Below the pieces are notes generated by a model that worked only from the letters and a program-made list of their open reading frames with translations, ran no database searches and was not told the DNA's origin. The position numbers and the translations under genes were made by a program. A DNA stretch of 64,000 nucleotides from Orthonyx spaldingii (lineage: Eukaryota > Chordata > Aves > Passeriformes > Orthonychidae), in NCBI GenBank assembly GCA_013397795.1, contig VZTJ01004018.1, positions 1 to 64,000 on the forward strand, written 5' to 3'. The first letter of the stretch is position 1. Every line of letters begins with the position of its first letter. Positions 25,205 to 34,500 of this stretch are shown piece by piece.

Positions 25205-25575
25205 TTCCAAAATTAGGTTGTTTAGCCAAGGGGAGGCTCAGGTGTGACCTTATCGCTCTCTACAACCACCTGCAAGGAGGGTGTAGCCAGGTGGGGGTCA
25301 GCCTCTTCTCCCAGGCAACCAGTGATAGGACAAGAGGACACAGTCTTAAGATGTGCCATGGGAGGTTTAAGTTGGACATTAGGAGGAATTTCTTCACAGG
25401 AAGGGTGATTAGACACTGGAGTGGGCTGCCCAGGGAGGTGGTGGAGTCACTATCCCTGGAGGTGTTTAAGGAAAGACTGGATGTGGCACTGAGTGCCATG
25501 GTCTAATTGACATTGTGGTGTTTGGTCATAAGTTGAACTTGATGATGGCAGAGGTCTTTCCCAAACCAACTGATT
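25205..25575 (+). repeat. CR1 LINE 3' end (plus strand)
   Basis: Reads as a typical CR1 3' region: CTTATCGCTCTCTACAACCA, then a reverse-transcriptase C-terminus remnant (FKLDIRRNFFTGRVIRHWSG followed by LPREVVESLSLEVFKERLD) and a decayed tail. The frame is 5'-truncated, so this copy cannot be autonomous. Confidence 0.9.
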
Positions 25576-25589
25576 CCGCCCCTCTATTC

Positions 25590-26032
25590 AGGAAACATGG
25601 GTTCGGTCGGGGCGAGCCCGCCGAAAGGCCCTGCCCGGGCCCTCTCCTGGCCTGCGGGAAGCGGCCACGCGCTGCCCTGCCTTTTCCAACGGGAGAGAAT
25701 TACTCAAAAAAAATCGCCCTAAACCTGGGCATGGAGCGAGCGCAGCTCAGGTTCCGCACACCCCGCGCCGCCCCTCACGGCGCAGGCAGCCCGACCGCCC
25801 CGGCCCGTCCCGCTCCTCCCCGAGGGCTGGATTGGCCGCGCCGCTGTTCCGAGGACAGCTCTGCGAAGGAAGCGTCGAGCGCCAGGAAGCTCCCCCGGGG
25901 GCTCTGCGCGGGCCGGGCCCTGCCCTCTGGCGGCCTCCTGGCCCCGGCGCGCCGCAGTTCCACCGGCTCGGCTTCCGTGAGGGCCCTCCAGCGCTGGGAA
26001 ATGGCTACGGGATTTCGACTGAAAACACTGCT
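25590..26032. promoter_or_regulatory. Isolated CpG-rich island between two CR1 copies
   Basis: About 440 bp of GC- and CpG-dense sequence stands alone about 2.4 kb upstream of the ABCB10 promoter island. It has an ATTGG (inverted CCAAT) box at 25831-25835 and several GC-rich blocks. It is open in frames on both strands, but base composition explains that and no protein is recognised. It could be an upstream ABCB10 promoter, the promoter of an unannotated non-coding RNA, or a remnant. The call rests on composition only. Confidence 0.45.
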
Positions 26033-26376
26033 GAGAGGGGGCCTCATTAATGTACATAAATAGCTAAAGGGAGGGTGTGAAGAGGATGGAGGCAGGCTTT
26101 TCTCGGTGGTACCAAGCAGTAGGACGAGAGGCGGCGGGCAGAAACTGATGCACGGGAAGTTCCACCTGGATATGAGGAAAAACTTCTTCACTGTGCAGGT
26201 GACTGAGCACTGGAACAGATCGTCCGGAGAGGTTGTGGAGTCTCCCTCACTGGAGATGTTCAAGAACCATCTGGACACAATCCTGTGCCAGGTGCTCTGG
26301 GATGACCCTGCTTGAGCAGGGAGCTGGACCAGATAACCCCTGTAGTCCTTTGCAACCTGACCCATTGTGTGATTAA
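26033..26376 (+). repeat. CR1 LINE 3' end (plus strand)
   Basis: Begins with GGGGGCCTCATTAATGTACA and GGGTGTGAAGAGGATGGAGG, standard CR1 phrases, and continues into an RT C-terminus remnant (FHLDMRKNFFTVQVTEHWNR) and a decayed tail ending near TGTGTGATT. It is 5'-truncated. Confidence 0.9.
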
Positions 26377-26526
26377 ATATACGGTATATACACCATATCC
26401 TCCTAGCAGTGCCTAAGAGCAGCATTATAGAGGGCAGGGAGGCTGGGTGTGGGAAAGGAGGAAACCCAGGCACCCTGGTGAGGCTGTGGTGCTACTGCCC
26501 TTGCACCGCAAGCCTCCTTCGAGGAA

Positions 26527-26590
26527 GGTTTATGCTAATTCGCTCCAGTATCAAGGGAGGTTTATGCTAATTCACTCAAATATCAAGGGA
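26527..26590 (+). repeat. 32-bp tandem duplication with octamer-like motifs
   Basis: Two copies (26527-26558 and 26559-26590) differ at three positions. Each contains ATGCTAAT (26532-26539 and 26564-26571), which fits the ATGCWAAT octamer recognised by POU factors. It lies about 1.5 kb upstream of the ABCB10 CpG island. Function is not established. Confidence 0.7.
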
Positions 26591-27057
26591 AACTGCTCTG
26601 GTGGTTTTCCCAGGATGAGGCTCCATTCTTCAGCATTGTCACTGGGTGTGCTAACCCCTCAATTTCCCTAAATACTGGGAATTTGGCTATATCATTTGTA
26701 GTCTTGCAAAAGATTGTTCATGTTCTCTCGTGACCTTTTAATATAATTTTACTCATCTGTAGACTTTAAAGGGTGGTTGTTCAAACCACTGTGGCAAACC
26801 TAGTCTCATAAACCAGTATTAACTAATTTATACAGAAGCTTGACCCAAAAATTTAAAATTGAAGTATAAGTATCCCTATACTGGGCACTCTGGTGGGGAA
26901 AACAGGACAGTCAGTTCCCTGCTGTGGCTGCTGGTACTGTGTGGCCTCAGGAATGCTGTGACTCAGTTTCCTTTTCTTAAATCAGGTTTGGGGCAGCAGA
27001 TTGTTTGGAAAATGGTTCGCACCCTGAGGAGTGATATGTGAAGAAAATAGTAATGTT

Positions 27058-27405
27058 AAGGGGTAGGAAGGGACCTTAAAGATCATCTACTCCCAATCCT
27101 CCTGCCATAGGCAAGGACACCTCCCATTGGACCAGAGCTCCATTGCAACTGAACTTAAACACTTCCAGGGATGGGGCATCCAGAACTTCTCTGGGTAACT
27201 TATTGCAGTATCTTACCACCCTCACAGTAGAGAATTTCTTCCTAATATCTATCCTAAATTTCCCCTCTTTCCATTTGAACCCAGTAGTCCCTCTAATCCT
27301 GTGGGCTCTAGCCCAAGCATGGGCACATAAGGCCAGTTTATATCGATCCTGTAGACACAAGCCTGAGCATGGGATCAGGCACGTGGTGTCCCTGAAAGGC
27401 AGCTC
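27058..27405 (-). repeat. CR1 LINE 3' end (minus strand)
   Basis: On the + strand it starts GGTAGGAAGGGACCTTAAAG (complement of the tail). On the minus strand it gives an RT C-terminus remnant (FRIDIRKKFSTVRVVRYCNK then LPREVLDAPSLEVFK). Truncated and mutated. Confidence 0.9.
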
Positions 27406-27644
27406 TCCTCTGGATGGAGATTTTCCCTTGTTTGGACCAAGACCAAACCCATGGACACAGGCCGGCAAGGTCCGGTGGCCAGCCCGAGATGGCCGGAGGT
27501 ATTGTGACCCGTGCGGGCCTAGAAGGAAGGAACAGGGGAGAGGGCCAAGTCCCTGCTTTCTTCTCCCGGGATTGGCTGCCTCAGCTCCTGTCCCCTCCCA
27601 GGTGCGTCTCTGCCATCACTGGGCAGGGCAGGGCAGGCTCAAAG

Positions 27645-27990
27645 AATTAGAGACTTGTTAGGGTTGAAAGGGACCTCTGGAGATCATCCTGTCCAACCCC
27701 ATGGCAAGGCAGGGTCACCTCGAGCAGGTGACACAAGAACACATCCAGGTGGGTTTTTAATGTCTCCAGACAGCGAAAATCCACGATCTCCTCGGGCAGC
27801 TTGTTCCAGTGCTCTGCCATCCTCAGCACAAAGTTCTTCCTCATGTTGAGCTGGGACTTCTTATATTTTCATTTATGGCCACTGCTCCTCGCTCTCTCGC
27901 AGGACACTACTGAAAAGAGTCTGGCACCGTCCTCTTGTCACCTGCCTTTGAGATATTTATACGCATTAGTGAGATCCCCTCTCAGACTTC
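27645..27990 (-). repeat. CR1 LINE 3' end abutting the ABCB10 promoter island
   Basis: The + strand shows GGGTTGAAAGGGACCTCTGG and then AGATCATCCTGTCCAACCCC; the minus strand encodes a degraded RT C-terminus (LRMAEHWNKLPEEIVD). The recognisable repeat runs to about 27990, where CpG-rich sequence starts at once. Confidence 0.9.
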
Positions 27991-28173
27991 TCGGACGCCA
28001 TTTCGGCAGGCCCGGGCCCCGTCCCGTCCCGTCCCGTCCCGTCCCTTCCCCGGGCCGGGCGGCGGCAGAGGGCGCTGGCCGGGGCGGCCGGGAGGAGGCC
28101 GACAGCCGCATCCTTATCAGCGCGCCGCAGGCCGGGCCGGGCCCAGGCGGCCGCGGGTTCCCGGCTGCCGGCC
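27991..28173 (+). promoter_or_regulatory. ABCB10: ABCB10 CpG-rich core promoter region
   Basis: Strongly GC/CpG-rich DNA between a CR1 copy and the assembly gap. It has a GTCCC repeat (five units from 28021), GC boxes and a TTATCA element at 28114-28119, which on the minus strand reads TGATAA, a consensus GATA-factor site. There is no ATG on the + strand between 27991 and the gap, so the ABCB10 start probably lies inside the gap. Confidence 0.65.
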
Positions 28174-28383
28174 NNNNNNNNNNNNNNNNNNNNNNNNNNN
28201 NNNNNNNNNNNNNNNNNNNNNNNNNNNNNNNNNNNNNNNNNNNNNNNNNNNNNNNNNNNNNNNNNNNNNNNNNNNNNNNNNNNNNNNNNNNNNNNNNNNN
28301 NNNNNNNNNNNNNNNNNNNNNNNNNNNNNNNNNNNNNNNNNNNNNNNNNNNNNNNNNNNNNNNNNNNNNNNNNNNNNNNNNNN
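28174..28383. other. Assembly gap (210 N) in ABCB10 exon 1
   Basis: A run of 210 N interrupts the CpG-rich first exon. It removes the initiator codon and most of the mitochondrial presequence. The N count may be an estimate and does not guarantee the reading frame across it. Confidence 0.99.
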
Positions 28384-28505
28384 CCCGCGCTCCTTGAGCA
28401 CCGCGGCGGGCGCGGAACCGCCGCGGGGGGCTGCGGGCGCCCCGCCGCGCTTCGAGGCTCGGAGGCTGCTGGCCCTGGCGCACCCCGAGCGCTGGAGACT
28501 GACAG
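28384..28505 (+). CDS. ABCB10: ABCB10 exon 1, 3' part
   Basis: Forty codons are visible after the gap, ending in FEARRLLALAHPERWRLT, the conserved junction just before transmembrane helix 1. The donor is GACAG|GTACCG. The start codon and most of the presequence lie in the N gap. Confidence 0.9.
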
Positions 28506-31500
28506 GTACCGGGGCCGCCCCGGGGCTTTGCCCGAGCGGGAGGGGGCAGCGGGCGCCCCGCCCGGAGGGGCTGCCGGGGCCGGGGTACGCGGCCGGGATG
28601 CGCCCCTGGAGCGGCCGCCGCCCGGGTGAAGGAGAAGGTCGTGTGTCCCTGGCGAACCGGCCCAGCTGGCAGCATCCCAGCACAGCGCGGAATCTTGGAG
28701 CGAGCCGTACATACTTGTGAAAAGCTAAAAGCATGCATTCTCCCCGCTCTTCTCCCTTTGCCATCCCTTAATCTGTTGGTTTTTGAAGGGAAGGCAAAAG
28801 TTTTGGAAGTTAACAGAACTCGGTTCCATTTGTTTAATGCCTCTGTGAGTGTTCAGCACTGGCTTCACAATCCGCCTGCAATAAATTTGGGTCTAAGACT
28901 CTATGAAATGAAGTAAAAAGGGGAATCCAAAGCATTTTTAAAAAATAAATTGGAATTATCTCCCCCAATATTTTTTTTAGCTTAAAACTGTTGTGAGATG
29001 TTTTGAAAATTATTTTCTAGTGTCTTATGCGGTAAAGTCAAAACACTCTGGTTGTGTAAATTACACCCTTAACACTGACATTTTCAACAGAGTAAATGAA
29101 CTTTTCTTGACATTGCTTCTTTTGGGTTAATAGGATAATAGCTGTTGGTAAGAAAACAATGTCAAATTATTGTGTACTTTGGGTTTTTAAGGCATCTTTA
29201 TTGGCAGACAGCATGCACACTATCATGGCAGTGAAAGGCCTGTAGTTCTTTGCAAAAATTCAGGTAGCTCCCATAGAATGGGTAAATGGTGTTTGACAGA
29301 AGAGAGGTGAGGTAGTTAGACGTATAAAGAGGTGGTTTATGAAATACAGAACACTTTGCACAAGATTTTCATCACAGTGGATATTTACAGAGTTTCATTA
29401 CATGTTGGTATTATATAGCCAACATAATTTGGATCCAAATGAATGTTTATAAATCTTAGACTACCTGCTGATTTTACAATGAAATTTTAAAAGTCTGTGG
29501 TTTCCCCATTTAAATTTAATCAAGTAAATAAATCAGTTATTTTCAGGATGGCTTTTAGGACTCAAGGCTTCTAAATAACTGAAAATTTAATTTAGTTCAC
29601 TTTACTGGGCACTCGCCGCCAGCTTATTTATCACAGGCAGGGTATGGTATACTTGTTTGTAATTATGTTTTGAAATAGAGCAAAGTATCCTTAGTCTGTG
29701 CAGTCTGCTGATGGTTTCATCTAAGTAAATTAGTTATCACAGTTACTAAAAACCAGCTACATGCTGGTTTTGTCTTTTGAGATAACAAAATGACCTGAAT
29801 TAAAGTTTTTAAAAACCGTAACAAAACAACTTGCAGATGTCAAGTCATGAGGATGAAAAAAATATGGAAATGTAATAACTGCTTTTCAGTGTTCAGTTTC
29901 AGTCTTCATTCTGGGAGAGGAGTGAATGTATGCAAAATTCTTCTTCAGTGACACCCTACTTAAGGGAAAGCTTTTGTTTTTAACTTGTAATTAGGTGGGA
30001 TGATGGAAAAGCTAACAAGGAAAATGCTTTTGGTCATTATAGAGTGCAGGGATAACAAATATAGGTAAAATGCATTGTAGATGGTTGTAGGGAAATTGCA
30101 TCTACCCATTGTATCTAAAATATGTTAAAATATGTTGCATTTTGTTCCTGTTGCAGCTTCATACTGAGAAACTAGTCCTTAAAAACGTAGTATGTCTGGT
30201 TTTCCCCCACTCAAAAAGAGGAAGGTTAATGGTTTCACTAGATGAAACAATGAATCAAGAGTAAAACATTTTCTTTTCTGTTCAAGTCCACATAACCGTT
30301 AAGCAAATGCTGTGAGAGCTCTTCAGAGGTGTACAGGTGCTCTTTAGTTCTGCAGGAAGGTTGAGTTCTTCCAGATTTTTTGTATTTTATAGAACCAGTG
30401 ACTGGTAACATAGGGGTGTGGCAGTACCACCCTAGAGTGCTGTGTACCTTTTCTGGGATTCCACGTGGCATGAGTCGTGATGCTCTGTCTGCTACTTGCA
30501 GCTGTGAGTTGAAATTCCCAGTCACAGAAGGTGAAGTGCCTGCCATGAGAACAGTGGAAGACAGTGGGAGCAGAGGATGATTTATGAGGAAGTTGAGCAA
30601 GACTGGCTTCACCCATCTTGGTGCGCTGGGGAGATGGTGTCAGCTGATAAGGTGCAGGTGACCGAGCACCGGAACAGATGAAGGTGACCTGCTCCAATTG
30701 TGATTGGCACCAGAAAAGGTCACACCTTGCTCTGTGCAGGGCCTCCTCACCATCTGATGGCTCAGGAAGAAGTAGTGGGCTCTGGCCTGGAGTTCCAGTG
30801 TGCTGGCACACAGCACCTCTTGCAGAAGGAGCTTCTGACCCTCTGGAGACTCCTAGGAATTAAAATAAATGTATCAAGTGTCACACTGTCCAAGAAAAAG
30901 TATCAGTGTAATATGTTCCATGTCCAGTTACTTCTGCAGTGGGGCAGAGTTATGAAAATATTTTAAAATGGGACATGTGTGTTAAATTTTGTTGCTTGCA
31001 ATTAAAGTGGTAAAAAGAAGCCTAAATACTATGGTGGGAATCCACTCTGTTAGTGAGCACAGTTTTGTGTAGTGATTAGGAGTTTGTAAATCCTGTAATA
31101 CCTCACAGGTTTAATAAAGGAGAGAAGTAGTTGTAGGAATTCTTTGGCTGATCTGGTGTAGTCAGGTAAGGTAAATGTGCATCTTTAGTTGTATTCAGTT
31201 CTTGGGGAAGAGGACAGGGCCATTGTTGAAATTATTAAATCCTGCTCTGTGTGTGTGACACCACAAAAATGCCTTTTCAAAATGATCCCTTTTATTTCCT
31301 CCTGCCTGCTTGTTTCTCTCCCTGAGAATCTGTCTATTGCACTTTATCCAAACCACACTCAAAGGAAACAATAGTGCTATTGAATTGTGAAGTAAGCACA
31401 AGGAACTCTGAAATTTTTAATCCTATAGCAAAATATGCCCTTTCTCTGTATAAAACTTTCTGTGCACCGAGTAAGGTTTGTTTTGTGCACAGGTGTTCTT

Positions 31501-34500
31501 TAGAGGCATTCAAGAAATGTTATTTTGTAAGTTTTATTTGGTAATTTTTGGCAAATTTGTAATAGCTGCTTTCCTGTGGATTAAAATTTTTAATTAAGTC
31601 AGAAGAGCACTGCCTTATTCATAATGGAATCTTATTTTACTTTAAAATTACACCAGGTGTTGCACTTTGATTTTCTTTAAATGCAATTCTTGTGGTTTTA
31701 AAATCGTAATTCCTATACATATATATATATGTAGGGGTAACTTACTGAGTGCTTTCTCATGTGTGGTGCACCAATAAAATATAGACTAGGTGCTTTTATT
31801 GTTTCTGCCCCTAGTTTTTCTTCCGACTTTGTCAATGTTGGTATGAAACTCACAAAAGGTCCAAGCAGCCTTGTAGCTTTTTCACAGAAGGTTTGTTTTT
31901 CTGTGCCTAATTGGTGACAGTTGCTTATTTTAAACTGGTGGTGAACTGTTAAGGAAGCTACTTAAGTAAGACATTGCAGAAACAGTAGCTGCTTATCCCT
32001 GTCATCAGTTAGGTGCTTAGAGCTTAATTTCCTTGGGGAATGTTGCTGCATTATTTGTGTGAATTGTGCAGATAGGAGTAATAGCTCGGTTGGTCTGATA
32101 TAAAGACTGTCTTCTATACAAGGTAAATAGGAAAAAGTTAAATGCTTTACTATTAAATGCGTGAAAAAAAAGAAACCGTACTCTCTCCTGTAGAGTTATT
32201 CCGTTACTTTCTAGCATTTTGTGAACTGTATTTTTTTTTTCCAAGCACAGCAACACAGTTGTTCTTAACAATGTAAGGAGGGTGGTTCTAAAATGTTCTT
32301 GCATAATAATAGGTGCAGTGTAGATGTCGATGTCTGAATTTACTTCAACACAGAAAGAAAACCACATCACTCATACCTAACCTAGAATTATACAGAACAT
32401 CCTTAAGTGCTTATAGTGTACTCCGGAAGAAGATTTTTATCTTGTAGTAAGTATTTGCAGAGTTGACTCTTTGCAGTGTTGATACCCAAAAATATTGTGG
32501 ACTAGGGTCCACCAAAAGGAAATTATATTTACTTGACCAACAAATATAAAATATACCAGTGCATCTTTCTCCCATAAAAGAACAACTGAAGAGCCCAATC
32601 TTTCTGAATGCACATAATAATGTGGTAGGTTTTATTCATCACTCCAAATGCCCTTGTGGAAAGCCAGTCAATGTTAAGATAAAAAAAATCCCCGTGTATT
32701 AAATAAAACTGCACAGATAATTGGTAAAGGAGAGATATTAATCATTGTTGGTAGAAGGTTATTTCTCACAAATCCAAAGCCTGCTTCTGACCCATCAGCC
32801 CCCCATATTTAAGTGAAACCAGTACAGTACTTAAAAGATTTCAGGAGGTAACATTCCTAGCTTATGAAATAGTAGAAACTAGCTACTGTGACCTATTGCT
32901 GGGTTACTGTGCACTGCTAGATATCATCAATACCTCATTTTTCTGTCTTTCATCCCTGATTGGCTTGGATGATCTTAATTTATCTGAGGTAAAATCCTTA
33001 TGTATTTGTCTTTAAAACAGCCCCTCTCCAAATGGGCTTGCAAGTACTTTTTTGTCTTTATACACGTCAAATACTATACTGGGTGAGAAGGATGCTCTGG
33101 TTAAGAACCAGCGAAATTAGAAACATTCACTGTCTTGGTGGTGTTTTTGTGTGTAGACAATTAATTTATGACTCTTTGGAGTCACTTAGTCTACGTTCTG
33201 AAGAAAGGTTTCTGATAGCTCTGCCTAGTTATTGCTTGTAAACATCCTGGTTTATCAGTTGGCAACCAATACCCTTTCCTTGAAGGAAGCTACAGGTTTG
33301 CTGTCAAGAAGCAAGCCCACATTAGCCTTAATAGAGAGTGTGTTGATCTTAAGGGCAATAAAGGCATCACTTTGTGCAGCAATCTGGATTTCTGTGCAAG
33401 TAGACAAGCAAAATGTTTGCCTAACGTTTCTGAGAGGATTGCTCAGCTGCTGCTGCAGCCAGCTTGCCTTGTCATTGCTTCTGTTGCCACTTTAAAGGCC
33501 TGGTTTTGTAAGTTTCACTGATCTGTCTCACATTTTCTTTATTGTCATCTCATAGCCTACAAAAAAAATACTTTAAAAAATAAAAGGGTGTATTTTGCAA
33601 GCTTTGTTTGATATAATTTTCTGGGTAACAGAGTAAGCCATGTGAAACTAATACTATAGAGTTTACTCTGAATTTTTTTTTCTATCAGTAACAACCTTCA
33701 GTGTCACTGGAGCGTCTTCATATCTGGTTGCTGAACACATCGAACTCCTCCCTTCAGCCAGTTATCACCATGGCAGCTCCTTTGAAGGGGGAGATGGAAC
33801 AAGTGTTTTCTAGTTTGAATGAAGAAGAGCTGAAGATAAATTCAAGCCACTAGACAGAAACATTTGGGGGTTTTAGCCATACAGTCCTCGTCCTTCTGTG
33901 ACTATTTATATCTGCAGTTCATACGTACCATCCGTAACTGAGAAATTGTCTGAACTAATGGAGACTGAGCTGGCATGCAGTACTGGGTTTATAATCAATG
34001 CTTTCATCTATCTCCAGCTGCCTTGGAGACCAACCAGCTTTTCCTGACAGGAAATGACCTGGGTTTTGTTGGATTTTCCCCTGCTGCTTCACAGCTTGAA
34101 TAGACCAGTGCTGCCAGCCTGTTAGTAAGGTCATTCATGAATTTTTAGCTCATAAATAATATCCTTACGAGATGTGCCTATGGCATAGATCAGTAAGTTT
34201 GCAGCAGAAAGTTTTTCCCTTTTTCCTCTGGTTTCTTATAGCTTCTATAGCTTCAGGTTAAAGATCCAAATCCTGTATCTTTCACACGCTGGCCTGAGTG
34301 TAACACAAGGGAAAGATTGCAAACAGATATTGAATAAGAAGCATGGGCTGCAGGTATGCATTTTTTGTACTCTGAATTCTTCTTTATAAATACACAGCTG
34401 TATTTACACTTCAAGTAAAAACGGAAACAAAGCTATCCACGTGTGTGTGGAGGTGGTAAGAGGCATCAAACCATCTGTGTCAGGTGTTAGAAATATTGCT

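Noticed and set aside
25515..26063. Plus-strand open frame of 182 codons across the orphan CpG island
   Set aside because: It begins in the decayed CR1 tail and ends in the next CR1. Stop-free length is explained by high GC, and residues are low-complexity Ala/Arg/Pro.
25775..26473. Minus-strand open frame of 232 codons
   Set aside because: It is the antisense of a CR1 tail fused to the open, GC-rich orphan island. It has no protein-like conservation that I can recognise.
30640..30690. Possible CR1 fragment (GGTGACCGAGCACCGGAACA)
   Set aside because: Only a short phrase resembles the CR1 RT C-terminus; flanking sequence does not match, so I did not annotate it.
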